Origin: Bacteroidales bacterium UBA6340
Lineage (GTDB): Bacteria; Bacteroidota; Bacteroidia; Bacteroidales; Paludibacteraceae
Assembly: GCA_002440265.1 (NCBI GenBank)
Contig: DJSG01000084.1
Span: 1-16,816, forward strand
Length of the DNA: 16,816 bases
Direction of reading: 5' to 3'
A program made the translations under genes and the position numbers. Positions 6,312 to 14,542 of this stretch are shown here, one piece after another. The notes under the pieces are model-generated. The model had not been told where the DNA came from. It worked only from the letters and a program-made list of their open reading frames with translations, and searched no databases. Numbering within the stretch: position 1 is the stretch's first letter; every line of letters starts with the position of its first letter.

Positions 6312-6362
6312 AGTGAGAAGAATCTACGCCGTCTTTCTCACTGCTTCTCAAGAAAGCGACTG

Positions 6363-6394
6363 CAAAGGTACTGCTATTTTTTGACACGCACAAA
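6363..6394 (-). promoter_or_regulatory. Promoter of tRNA-Pro
   Basis: TTTG (6391-6394), 20 bases, TACCTTTG (6363-6370) on the minus strand: a full match to the Bacteroidota consensus. The leader before the tRNA contains a GTGAGAA...TTCTCAC inverted repeat (6313-6341) that ends two bases from the mature 5' end and may be a processing stem. Confidence 0.85.
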
Positions 6395-6413
6395 TAAAAC
6401 ACAAAAAAATGTG
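6392..6413 (-). terminator. Possible weak terminator of the TPR/PD40 gene
   Basis: Just after the stop codon the minus strand reads CACA-TTTTTT-TGTG followed by TTTTATTT. The 4-bp stem is short, and the T-run overlaps the tRNA-Pro -33 box. It may reduce read-through into the tRNA gene. Confidence 0.3.
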
Positions 6414-6415
6414 AT

Positions 6416-7831
6416 TCATCGTTTATTTTGAGACGATTTTACGGGAGAAGACGCTGTCAAGTGTTGCAGTTCCTGCCGCCGTATGCTGTTCAGCAGAGAG
6501 TTTGCGCGTTGCGTACAGGAGTCCGTGTCGTTCTCCAACTTTAAGATAACAGGTGTCATTTCTCTACGTCGGGCAGCGTTTGCGGCACTGTATTCCCGGC
6601 GCAGCGTCTGCAGTTTTGAGTCTTCGGCTTGCAGCGTCGTCTGCAGCGTCTGCCATTCCTGATACGCCGTGCGTGCTTCTTCGCTGTGGAAATCGTCCAT
6701 AGAGGTATAGACAACGGAGTCGTTCAGTATGAAATGAATCTGCGGTTCGGGTTCCTGTATGGCTGACGGAGACACGGCCACCGGCTGTTGCGCACTGTCG
6801 GGCATTGCATTCCCCGCCAAAAGGTAACTGCGCAGTTGCGCATACGCCGCTATCGAGTCAGGTGGCAGATTCCGCCAGTAGGTTTTCTGTTCGGCAGGCA
6901 CGAAAGAATACACCCGTACATAGCCTTGCGGGGAGAATCTGTCCGTTGCGAAATAACCGATATGGCGCACCTCATCTATGACCATGAAATACTCATTGGC
7001 ATCCGAATTATAGGGATAGCCAAGATTTTCGGGGTGCGTATAGGTGTCGGTAGCCGTATTGTAGCGGCTGATATAGAGGTCGTATCCGCCCAATCCGTTG
7101 GTGTCGTTTGAGGCGAAATAGAGCGTGACTCCATCGCTCAATACGTATGGCGATATCTGCCTGCCCGACATATTGATTAGGCTCGGCAGCGTGTCGGGTG
7201 CCGACCATTGGTCCAGCAACCTGTGTGCGGATACGATGACACGCGCCGAATCCCTGTCTGCCGCCCACAAACGCCTGTCACCCCGCTGGTTCATATACGA
7301 TAGGCTTCCTGTCCTATCGCAGGTCAAGGTCCCCGCCTCGGCAGACAAGGGGCATACATACAGCATGCTGTCCAAGGCGACTTGTACGGAATCGATGATA
7401 TGCACTTTTTCCACACGTCTGAGGTAGCGCCGGCATTTCTCGGCATTGCGTATCTGTTGCTGTATGTGGGGGATGCGTTCATTGGGCGAAGACAGTGCCC
7501 GCATATAGGCATTGTAGGCTTCTATAGCCTCGTCAAATTGCCACAGGTGCATATAAATCTCACCCAGATAGAAATACTTGAGCGGATACTTGTCTCCCGC
7601 ACGGTTGAAATAGTTGACAGCCGTAGCGTAGTCGCCCAACTCCTGCGCACACCGAGCGTAACGATACATATACAGCGGCGAACGCGGACTGCCTTGCAGA
7701 AGTCTCCGGTATGCCTGTTGCGCCTCTGCATAGGCACCCTCCTCAAACAAACGGTTCGCTGTGGCAGCGTTCTGCGCTACCGCCACAATGGTGCCGACAA
7801 GAAACAGTATAATCAATCGCAATTTTCGCAT
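6416..7831 (-). CDS. Exported TPR and PD40 (beta-propeller-like) repeat protein
   Basis: A 471-aa protein. It has an N-terminal signal peptide (MRKLRLIILFLVGTIVAVAQ), TPR repeats over about residues 22-115, and a region with PD40-type motifs, notably ISPYVLSDGVTLYFASND and GLGGYDLYISRYN. The C-terminal third is helical and charged (after HFILNDSVVY). Bacteroidota have many envelope proteins with TPR then PD40 repeats, some ending in an OmpA peptidoglycan-binding domain (PorE type). No OmpA domain is seen here, so a T9SS role should not be assumed. The ATG at 7831 was chosen over one 13 codons upstream because it starts the signal peptide and follows a -7 box. Confidence 0.82.
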   Translation of the reverse strand: MRKLRLIILFLVGTIVAVAQNAATANRLFEEGAYAEAQQAYRRLLQGSPRSPLYMYRYARCAQELGDYATAVNYFNRAGDKYPLKYFYLGEIYMHLWQFDEAIEAYNAYMRALSSPNERIPHIQQQIRNAEKCRRYLRRVEKVHIIDSVQVALDSMLYVCPLSAEAGTLTCDRTGSLSYMNQRGDRRLWAADRDSARVIVSAHRLLDQWSAPDTLPSLINMSGRQISPYVLSDGVTLYFASNDTNGLGGYDLYISRYNTATDTYTHPENLGYPYNSDANEYFMVIDEVRHIGYFATDRFSPQGYVRVYSFVPAEQKTYWRNLPPDSIAAYAQLRSYLLAGNAMPDSAQQPVAVSPSAIQEPEPQIHFILNDSVVYTSMDDFHSEEARTAYQEWQTLQTTLQAEDSKLQTLRREYSAANAARRREMTPVILKLENDTDSCTQRANSLLNSIRRQELQHLTASSPVKSSQNKR

Positions 7832-7839
7832 AGCGACCG

Positions 7840-7847
7840 CAAAATTA
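7840..7847 (-). promoter_or_regulatory. -7 box of the TPR/PD40 gene
   Basis: TAATTTTG on the minus strand matches TAnnTTTG, but only a partial -33 (TTGG) sits at the right distance. It lies 8 bases before the start codon, so the transcript would be nearly leaderless. Confidence 0.45.
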
Positions 7848-7962
7848 CACAAAATAATCCAAAGTACCAAGTCTGTATCTGACTATAAGGGATTTATGAG
7901 GATAACGCGTATCTCTGTGCATTATTGGTAATACTTTACCAACAAAAACATCGGATATGCAT

Positions 7963-8081
7963 TATCTTTGCACCGTGATTCGAAGCGGCTAACCGCATCG
8001 GATGCCCAGACAAAGACGCAAGTGTCTGTGCAATTTTGCGAGATATACGTCATGAGGGTTGTACTATCCGAAAAAATGTTG
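7963..8081 (+). ncRNA. Candidate structured leader or small RNA upstream of the GH57 gene
   Basis: TATCTTTG at 7963-7970 is a full -7 box, though no clear -33 is present. Downstream are two hairpins: CGA-a-GCGG-ctaa-CCGC-a-TCG (7981-8000) and CAGACA...TGTCTG (8007-8028). A second promoter follows at 8058-8089. The only open frame (7968-8153) has no convincing protein features. No T-run terminator is seen, so a long 5' leader is as likely as a separate RNA. Confidence 0.3.
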
Positions 8082-8089
8082 TATCTTTG
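8058..8089 (+). promoter_or_regulatory. Promoter of the GH57-porin-clp operon
   Basis: GTTG (8058-8061), 20 bases, TATCTTTG (8082-8089). Transcription would begin near 8096, about 77 nt before the GH57 start codon. Confidence 0.6.
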
Positions 8090-8172
8090 CGAGTTAAAAT
8101 GCGTAAGTAGGCTTGTTGCTCACGTATGCAGGAATATGAATGATAATGAATAAACCGATAAAAACAGGAGAT

Positions 8173-9465
8173 ATGAAGAGTATTTGTTTTTGTTTTCAGA
8201 TGCATGCGCCGTATCGGATAAAGAGGTATCGCTTCTTTGAGATAGGGCAAGACCATTATTACTATGACGACATGCAGACCGAGGAGGATATAACGAACCT
8301 CGTGAGGGTGTCGTATATGCCTCTGTGTCAGACGCTTGCGGAGATGATACGGTTGTCGAAAGGGAAGTTCCACTGCGCGTTGTCGATTTCGGGCACGCTG
8401 CTGGAAATGCTGGAACAGTTTGCGCCGGAGATGATAGACACCCTCAAGGAACTGGCGGCAACAGGCTGCGTGGAGTTTGTGGCTACGCCCTACGCCTACT
8501 CGCTGGCAGAGGTCTATAGCGAGACGGAGGCTGCGGAGCAGTTGCAACAGCAACAGGCGATGGTGAAGGAGTTGTTCGGAGTGCAGTCGAATGTGGTGTT
8601 CGGGACGGAGTTGCTGTACTCGGACGAGATTGCGATTTGGCTGCAAAAGCAAGGTTACAAGGCCGTTATGACGGAAGGTGCCAAGCACGTGCTGAGTTGG
8701 AAGAGTCCGAACTATGTGTATAGCAGTGCATCGGCTCCGAAGTTGAAAGTGCTGTTGCGGAATGCGAATCTGAGCGACGAGTTGTCGTTCCATTTCTCAG
8801 ACCCTGCGTGGGGGAACTACCCGATAGACGCGGAGAAATATGCGGGTCAGTTGGCGGCTATTCCCGAGGAGGAGCAGGTGGTGAATATATGGGTCGGTGC
8901 GGAGACCTTCGGACTTCGCCAGAACACCGGAACGGGGATATTCGAGTTTCTGAAGGCGTTGCCGTACTTTGCGTTGGAACGCGGGATAGGCTTTATGACG
9001 CCGACCGAGGTGGTGAAGAAAGTGGCTGCGACGGACAGCGTGGTGGTGCCGTACCCGATGACGTGGGCAGGTGAGGCGAAAGACTTGAGCACCTACAACG
9101 GCAACGACCTGCAGCAGGAGGCGATAAAGAAACTGTATGCCGTGGCGGAGCGCGTGCACCTATGCAAAGACAAACAGTTGAAGCGCGATTGGCTGATGCT
9201 GCAAGATGTTAATTACCTGCACTTTATGAACCATATCGACCAAGGTGCGACGCATTTTGAGTCGGCTTATGACGCGTTTATCAACTATATGAACGTGTTG
9301 GCGGATTTCCTGCAGCGCGTGGACGAGCAATACCCGACAACGGTGGAGAATGAGGAGTTGAACGAGTTGCTGAAGACCATCAACAACCAGGAGAAAGAGA
9401 TAGCCTCGCTGGAGAAAGAGATAAAGGAACTGAAGAAGCGCAAACGCGAAGAAAAGAAGAAGTAA
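8173..9465 (+). CDS. GH57-family alpha-amylase / glucan hydrolase
   Basis: A 430-aa cytoplasmic enzyme of glycoside hydrolase family 57, the type found with glycogen and alpha-glucan genes in Bacteroidota. Recognised from the start FCFQMHAPYRIKRYRFFEIG, from TELLYSDEI with the probable nucleophile E146, and from MTEGAKHVLSWKSPNYVY and ALERGIGFMTPTEV. Region 1 reads HAP (11-13) where most GH57 enzymes have HQP. The last 40 residues are a Lys/Glu-rich coiled coil. The ATG at 8173 matches family N-termini; an ATG at 8140 would add 11 residues. AGGAG lies only 2 bases before 8173, which is tight. The porin gene follows after 10 bp. Confidence 0.88.
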   Translation: MKSICFCFQMHAPYRIKRYRFFEIGQDHYYYDDMQTEEDITNLVRVSYMPLCQTLAEMIRLSKGKFHCALSISGTLLEMLEQFAPEMIDTLKELAATGCVEFVATPYAYSLAEVYSETEAAEQLQQQQAMVKELFGVQSNVVFGTELLYSDEIAIWLQKQGYKAVMTEGAKHVLSWKSPNYVYSSASAPKLKVLLRNANLSDELSFHFSDPAWGNYPIDAEKYAGQLAAIPEEEQVVNIWVGAETFGLRQNTGTGIFEFLKALPYFALERGIGFMTPTEVVKKVAATDSVVVPYPMTWAGEAKDLSTYNGNDLQQEAIKKLYAVAERVHLCKDKQLKRDWLMLQDVNYLHFMNHIDQGATHFESAYDAFINYMNVLADFLQRVDEQYPTTVENEELNELLKTINNQEKEIASLEKEIKELKKRKREEKKK

Positions 9466-9475
9466 CAGACAGAGA

Positions 9476-11521
9476 GTGAGGCGATTAGCGCGAAATAGCG
9501 TGTGGCGGTACGTTGTCATTTTGGCGATGGCGGTGTGCGGCATAGCGGGTGTGTCTGCCAAAGACAAGCCCGTGCAGACGGTGATGCGAGCGTGGCAGTT
9601 GGACCCATGGACGGGGATTGCCGACACGCTGGCGGGGGTGGATTCGTCGTATATGGATATGCCGATGCGCAATGTGCTGAACGACTATTCCATCTCTAAC
9701 GTGACGAACTCGAACATCGTCTCGCCCGTGCAGTCGCGGGTGTATTTCGACCGGCAACGGCGTGCGGATTTCATCTTTGCGGACGCCTATACACCTTATA
9801 TAATTGCGCCGCAGAATGTGCGGTTCTATCACACGACGACCCCGTATTCGACGATTGCGTACAAGAAAGGATTTGTTACAAATTTGGACCAGAATGACCT
9901 GAGTTTCTCGTTCACGGGTAACATCAACCGGCGCACGAATCTGGGTGTGACGATAGACTATCTGAACTCGTACGGGCGGTTTGCGTCGCAGGAAGGGAAG
10001 ACCGTATATGGCTCTGTATTTGGTAGTTACAACGGCGACCACTACTCGCTGCAGGCAGCGTTTACGTGGAACAAGTTGAGCAACTTCGAGAACGGCGGAC
10101 TGCTGAACGCGGGGGATTTGCAGGGTAGCCTGAGTCCGGAGGATATGCCCGTGAAGATGCAGGGCATGTCGGGGTTCCGATACCTGTCTGGATACCTCAA
10201 CCACTACTACAGCATCTGCGTGGAGCGCGAAAGGACGGTGCACTACCGCGAGCGCGACGAGGAGGGGAAATGGCAGAAGAAAGACTCAGTGAAGACTGAA
10301 TATGTGCCGGTTACGACATTCCGGCACGTGTTCGAGGTGACGGACGCCACCAAGCGTTACGTGGAGCAGAACGCGAGTTCGGGTATCACGGCGGGAGTGT
10401 TTCCGACGACGCTGTACCGCAATCCGACCTCCACGCGCGACACAGCGGCGTGTCTGACGATAAAAAACACGCTGGCGGTGACGTTTGAAGAGGAGTTTAA
10501 CACGCTGCTGAAGTTCGGGGCGATGGTGTATGCCATGAACGAGTGTCAGCGGCATGTGTCGGCGATAGGGCAGTCGGAACGGATAATCGACTTGGAAGAG
10601 ACGTTCAACAACCCGCTGGGGGCGGTGTTGGCAACGCCCATACACCTGATGCCCGACACGCTGTTCGGAGAAAAATGGACGAACAACACCTACGTGGGCG
10701 GTGCATTGTACAAACACCAAGGCAAGTATGTGCACTATGGGTTCGACGGGAATGTGTGTCTGCTGGGGTATAAGTTGGGCGAGTTTCAGGTGAACGGGCA
10801 CTTGGATGCGGGTTTCCGGCTCGGCAAGGACTCGATGACCGTCACGGCGAAGGCTTATGTGAAGAACGAGACCCCCGATTTCTACCTGCAGTACTACCGC
10901 AGCAACCACTATGCGTGGGACAATGACTTTCAGAAGACCTACCGTTTCTACGTGGGCGGGCAGGTGGCGTATCCGACAAAGTGGGTGACAACGCGCCTGG
11001 GTGTGGACTTCGAGAACCTGACGCGCTATATCTATTGGAGCGAGAACGGCACGCCGCAACAGATGGACGGCAACATACAGGTGCTGGCAGCAAACCTGCA
11101 ACTGAACCTGACGACGCCGTGGGTGAACCTCGACAACACCGTGGTGTATCAGCACTCGTCGTCGGCGAATATGCCATTGCCCGCGCTGACGATGTACAAC
11201 AACCTCTACTACCACGGCACGTGGTTCCGCGCCATGGACGCGCAGATAGGTGTGGACCTGCGGTATTTCACGCGCTACTATGCGCCGTTGCTCAACCCCG
11301 CATTGGGGCAGTTCTGCGTGCAGAGCAAGACGCCGGTGGGAAACTATCCCGTGATGAGCGTGTATGCCAACTTCTATGTGCGGGCGATACGGCTGAAGTT
11401 CTTCGCTCAGTATCAGCACTTTAACGCATCGTTTATGAACAAGCAATACTTCGGAATGCCCGACTATCCGTTGGCACCCGACATGTTTCGTGCAGGGTTG
11501 GCGTGGCATTTCTACAAATAA
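9476..11521 (+). CDS. Putative porin (Bacteroidota Porin_10-like outer-membrane beta-barrel)
   Basis: A 681-aa protein starting at GTG, with a signal peptide (RRLARNSVWRYVVILAMAVCGIAGVSAK) and then alternating beta-strand sequence to the end, closing with LAWHFYK as expected for a barrel's last strand. Features of the Bacteroidota 'putative porin' family (PF14121, from memory) include YFDRQRRADFIFADAYTPYI near the start, YSTIAYKKG and LSFSFTGNINRRTNLGVTIDYLNSYGRF. It would sit in the outer membrane; the solute is unknown. It lies 10 bp after GH57 and 17 bp before the Clp gene, so it is co-transcribed. A link to glucan uptake is possible from its neighbour but not shown. Confidence 0.85.
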   Translation: MRRLARNSVWRYVVILAMAVCGIAGVSAKDKPVQTVMRAWQLDPWTGIADTLAGVDSSYMDMPMRNVLNDYSISNVTNSNIVSPVQSRVYFDRQRRADFIFADAYTPYIIAPQNVRFYHTTTPYSTIAYKKGFVTNLDQNDLSFSFTGNINRRTNLGVTIDYLNSYGRFASQEGKTVYGSVFGSYNGDHYSLQAAFTWNKLSNFENGGLLNAGDLQGSLSPEDMPVKMQGMSGFRYLSGYLNHYYSICVERERTVHYRERDEEGKWQKKDSVKTEYVPVTTFRHVFEVTDATKRYVEQNASSGITAGVFPTTLYRNPTSTRDTAACLTIKNTLAVTFEEEFNTLLKFGAMVYAMNECQRHVSAIGQSERIIDLEETFNNPLGAVLATPIHLMPDTLFGEKWTNNTYVGGALYKHQGKYVHYGFDGNVCLLGYKLGEFQVNGHLDAGFRLGKDSMTVTAKAYVKNETPDFYLQYYRSNHYAWDNDFQKTYRFYVGGQVAYPTKWVTTRLGVDFENLTRYIYWSENGTPQQMDGNIQVLAANLQLNLTTPWVNLDNTVVYQHSSSANMPLPALTMYNNLYYHGTWFRAMDAQIGVDLRYFTRYYAPLLNPALGQFCVQSKTPVGNYPVMSVYANFYVRAIRLKFFAQYQHFNASFMNKQYFGMPDYPLAPDMFRAGLAWHFYK

Positions 11522-11538
11522 TATATAATAAGGTATAG

Positions 11539-13818
11539 ATGGAACAAACTCAAAACCTACATACTATTTTTGCATACGCCCGGCAGGAGGCCGAGCGGTT
11601 GGGTAACAACGAAGTGATGCCCGACCACCTGATGCTGTCTATCCTCCGTTTGGGTAGCGGCAAGGCATTTGAACTGCTGATGCAGGCGGGTATGAATCCT
11701 GCCGAACTGAAGCAGGCTATTGACGACCGTTTGCGCCAAGACACAACGGCAGATGTGAAAGGATTGTCGCGCTCGGCGGCACGTATCGTGCGACTGATGG
11801 GCACGGAGATGGAAGCGTACCACGCTGAGGTGTGCGGTTCGGCGCATCTGCTGATGGCGATGCTGCGCGAGCGAATCAACTATCCCGCGATGTACATAGA
11901 GCAGCACTATGGAATTGACTATGAGTGCATTGAACGTATCTATCCTAAACCAAAGCCCCTGCCGCAGGATGGCGGTTCGTTGGATTCCGACTTCGAGGAA
12001 GGGGCGCCGCAGATAGATTTTCAGGTGATAGAGATGGGCAAGAAGAAGTCCAAGTCGGACACTTCGGCGTTGGACAAATACGGTCGCGACCTCACGGCGC
12101 AAGCCCGCAACGGCGAACTCGACCCCGTGGTGGGCAGGCAGGTGGAGATAGAACGCGTGATACAGATTCTGTCGCGGCGCAAGAAGAACAACCCGATACT
12201 TATTGGCGAACCCGGTGTGGGCAAATCGGCGATAGTGGAAGGGTTGGCGTTGCGTATCGTGAGCGGCGAGATACCTGCTTTGGAGGGCAAACGTATTGTA
12301 TCGCTGGACATCGCGTCTATGGTGGCAGGCACCACATACCGCGGGCAGTTCGAGGAACGTATGAAGGTCATACTCAACGAGTTGCGCAAACACCCCGAAG
12401 TGATACTATTCATCGACGAGATACATACCATCATCGGTGCGGGTAATGCGCAGGGCTCTTTGGACGCTGCTAATATCCTCAAGCCCGCACTGGCGCGGGG
12501 GGAGATTCAGTGCGTGGGAGCTACCACGACTGCCGAATACAGCAAGTCGATTGAGAAAGACGGGGCATTGGAACGCCGTTTCCAGAAGGTGATGGTGCAA
12601 CCCACAACCACAGACGAGACCTTGGCTATCTTGTTGCGCCTGAGTGAGGCGTATGGGGCGTTCCACCACGTGCAATATACCGAAGAGGCACTGCGTGCGT
12701 GCGTGAAGTTGGCAGACCGCTATCTGACAGACCGTGCTTTTCCCGACAAAGCCATTGACGCGATGGACGAGGCGGGCGCATACAAGCACGACCACATGCC
12801 GGCGGTACCTGCCGCAGGTGATGAAGAGACGGCAAAGCCACTGCCGCAAGTGACAGAGGCGGATATTGCCTATATTGTCAGTCAGATGTCAGGCGTGCCC
12901 GTGCAACGTGTGGCGAAAGCCGAGGGCGAGCAACTGCGTCACATGGGCGAGGTACTGAATCGCCGCGTGGTAGGGCAGGAAGAGGCGGTGAATGTGGTGG
13001 TGAAGGCTATCCAGCGTTCCCGCATGGGGCTGCGCGACCCCCGCAAACCCATCGGCACGTTCTTTTTCCTCGGTCCCACGGGAGTGGGCAAGACGCACCT
13101 CGCGCAATGCCTGGCAGAGGAGATGTTCGGCAACAAGGACGCCATTATCCGATTTGATATGTCCGAGTATATGGAGAAGCACACCGTCAGTCTGTTGGTG
13201 GGTGCACCTCCCGGGTACGTGGCGCATGAGGACGGCGGCAAACTGACCGAGGCGGTACGGCGCAAGCCCTATTCAATAGTCCTCTTTGATGAGATAGAGA
13301 AAGCGCACCCTGACATCTTCAATGTCCTGCTGCAGGTTATGGATGAAGGGCGACTGACAGATAGGCAGGGACACGTGGTGGATTTCAAGAACACCATCAT
13401 CATTCTCACCAGCAATGTGGGCACGCGCCAACTCAGCGAGTTCGGTGGAGGCATAGGCTTCGGTGCTGATAATCTGAATGATAAGTCGTCCGAGCGCACG
13501 TTGATGAAGGCATTGCAGCGTACTTTCCCGCCCGAGTTCGTGAACCGTCTGGACAACGTAGTTGTATTTCATTCGCTCAGTGATGATAATTTGGCACAGA
13601 TATTGTCGCTTGAATTACGCCCCTTGGAGCAACGCCTTGAGGTGATGGGCTATAAGTTGCACCTGAAAGACGAGACCCGTCGGAAACTATTGGAGCAGTC
13701 GCGCGACAGGCAATACGGTGCACGTCCCATCAAACGCGCCATACAGACGCTGGTGGAAGACCCGATTACGGATATTCTGCTGGCGGGCGGACGCAAAAGC
13801 AAGACGCTCACCGTATAA
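11539..13818 (+). CDS. clpC: ClpC/ClpA-type AAA+ unfoldase without middle domain
   Basis: A 759-aa two-ring AAA+ unfoldase that feeds proteins to ClpP. It has a Clp N-domain (1-140, double repeat), a first AAA domain with Walker A GEPGVGKS (223-230) and Walker B D293-E294, and a second with GPTGVGKT (512-519) and D584-E585. IGF (639-641) in GGGIGFG is the ClpP-docking loop, which rules out ClpB. ClpC proteins normally carry a coiled-coil M-domain of about 50-60 residues in the first AAA domain. Here a short Pro/Ala/Glu-rich linker (about 415-438) takes its place, giving a ClpA-like length. The protein is best described as ClpC-lineage by sequence and ClpA-like by architecture. Porin lies 17 bp upstream. 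Confidence 0.9.
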   Translation: MEQTQNLHTIFAYARQEAERLGNNEVMPDHLMLSILRLGSGKAFELLMQAGMNPAELKQAIDDRLRQDTTADVKGLSRSAARIVRLMGTEMEAYHAEVCGSAHLLMAMLRERINYPAMYIEQHYGIDYECIERIYPKPKPLPQDGGSLDSDFEEGAPQIDFQVIEMGKKKSKSDTSALDKYGRDLTAQARNGELDPVVGRQVEIERVIQILSRRKKNNPILIGEPGVGKSAIVEGLALRIVSGEIPALEGKRIVSLDIASMVAGTTYRGQFEERMKVILNELRKHPEVILFIDEIHTIIGAGNAQGSLDAANILKPALARGEIQCVGATTTAEYSKSIEKDGALERRFQKVMVQPTTTDETLAILLRLSEAYGAFHHVQYTEEALRACVKLADRYLTDRAFPDKAIDAMDEAGAYKHDHMPAVPAAGDEETAKPLPQVTEADIAYIVSQMSGVPVQRVAKAEGEQLRHMGEVLNRRVVGQEEAVNVVVKAIQRSRMGLRDPRKPIGTFFFLGPTGVGKTHLAQCLAEEMFGNKDAIIRFDMSEYMEKHTVSLLVGAPPGYVAHEDGGKLTEAVRRKPYSIVLFDEIEKAHPDIFNVLLQVMDEGRLTDRQGHVVDFKNTIIILTSNVGTRQLSEFGGGIGFGADNLNDKSSERTLMKALQRTFPPEFVNRLDNVVVFHSLSDDNLAQILSLELRPLEQRLEVMGYKLHLKDETRRKLLEQSRDRQYGARPIKRAIQTLVEDPITDILLAGGRKSKTLTV

Positions 13819-13872
13819 GGAGTATATGGTATAACATATTGATATATAAACAAAAACATAACTATAAGAACT

Positions 13873-14187
13873 ATGGCAAGAGAGATTACAGATGCCAACT
13901 TCCAATCGGTTTTGGCAGAGGGTAAACCCGTTGTGGTAGATTTTTGGGCACCATGGTGCGGACCGTGCAAGATGATGTTGCCTATCGTGGACGAGTTGGA
14001 GAAAGAGTACGAGGGGCGCATCGTGGTCGGCAAACTGAATGTGGACGAGAACGACGCTACCTGTGCAACGTATGGCATTATGAATATCCCCACAATGCTG
14101 TTCTTCAAGAACGGCGAGTTGGTCAATCGCCACGTGGGTGCCGTGCGCAAAGCCGAATTGCAGAAGTTGTTCGACGCGCTGCTGTAG
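13873..14187 (+). CDS. trxA: Thioredoxin
   Basis: A 104-aa cytoplasmic thioredoxin. The redox site is WCGPC (28-32) within VVVDFWAPWCGPCKMM, and the cis-proline is P73 in NIPTMLFF. There is no signal peptide. It reduces disulfides in ribonucleotide reductase, peroxiredoxins and similar targets. It follows the Clp gene by 54 bp with no clear promoter between, so it may be the last gene of the GH57-porin-clp transcript. An extra Cys (C64) is present. Confidence 0.96.
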   Translation: MAREITDANFQSVLAEGKPVVVDFWAPWCGPCKMMLPIVDELEKEYEGRIVVGKLNVDENDATCATYGIMNIPTMLFFKNGELVNRHVGAVRKAELQKLFDALL

Positions 14188-14203
14188 ACAAATACCAAAG
14201 GCA

Positions 14204-14223
14204 ACATTCTGCCTGTAGAATGT
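14204..14223 (+). terminator. Hairpin after trxA, possible terminator
   Basis: ACATTCT-gcctgt-AGAATGT, a perfect 7-bp stem 16 bases past the stop codon. No T-run follows, so termination may be weak or factor-dependent. Confidence 0.35.
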
Positions 14224-14272
14224 CATCGTAAGGGTGCAAAACAGGTATTTTTGCGACAAAAGTTCGTTATTG

Positions 14273-14304
14273 TTTGCACAAGTCGCAGATTTGTAGTACC
14301 TTTG
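14273..14304 (+). promoter_or_regulatory. Strong promoter upstream of tRNA-Arg and rpoD
   Basis: TTTG (14273-14276), exactly 20 bases, TACCTTTG (14297-14304): a full consensus match, with the same -7 octamer as the tRNA-Pro promoter. No other promoter is visible before tRNA-Arg or rpoD, so it probably drives both. The leader before the tRNA is about 230 nt. Confidence 0.8.
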
Positions 14305-14421
14305 CAACCAAATTGCCTCTGTGGGCAGTTTTGTGCGTGTCTGTATGCCTCATATCCATTATCGGGGCGATAAAAACACAGCACAACATCCACAATGACA
14401 ATATAAATAAGGTAACCTCTC

Positions 14422-14532
14422 GGAAATCTCGCAGAGATTTCCATCCTCGCTCAAAAACTCGTTTTTGAGCGAAGCGCGGAGGCAATGGCGGCAATTATGG
14501 CGCAGAGCGCCATCCGATGCCGCCCATTTGCC
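14422..14532. repeat. Cluster of three palindromes upstream of tRNA-Arg
   Basis: Three hairpins lie side by side. GGAAATCTC-gca-GAGATTTCC spans 14422-14442 (9 bp, perfect). TCGCTCAAAAA-ctcg-TTTTTGAGCGA spans 14447-14472 (11 bp, perfect). The third is a nested structure, 14481-14532: the outer arm GGCAATGGCGGCA pairs with TGCCGCCCATTTGCC apart from bulges, and the inner arm ATGGCGC pairs with GCGCCAT across loop aga. Base composition shifts sharply from the AT-rich sequence before it. It looks like a REP-type or other palindromic mobile element placed in the tRNA leader. Confidence 0.7.
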
Positions 14533-14542
14533 GAATGCGCAG

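Noticed and set aside
6416..7831. A type IX secretion component (PorE-like) based on TPR plus PD40 repeats.
   Set aside because: There is no OmpA domain and no other T9SS gene in the window; the general envelope description is safer.
7968..8153. A 61-codon frame upstream of the GH57 gene.
   Set aside because: It overlaps a promoter and two hairpins and has no signal peptide, domain or ribosome site.
10286..11509. A 407-codon open frame antisense to the porin gene, and similar long antisense frames over lpxC, parE and clpC.
   Set aside because: They mirror the codon bias of the sense genes, are Arg/His/Val-rich without domains, and lack promoters and ribosome sites.
13819..13872. A further 11-bp periodic array before trxA.
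   Set aside because: Blocks share only A/T richness and a few ATAAC words; too short and weak to separate from AT-rich background.
14246..14253. TATTTTTG as another promoter -7 box after trxA.
   Set aside because: No TTTG or TTG lies about 20 bases upstream, and the consensus promoter at 14273-14304 is far better.
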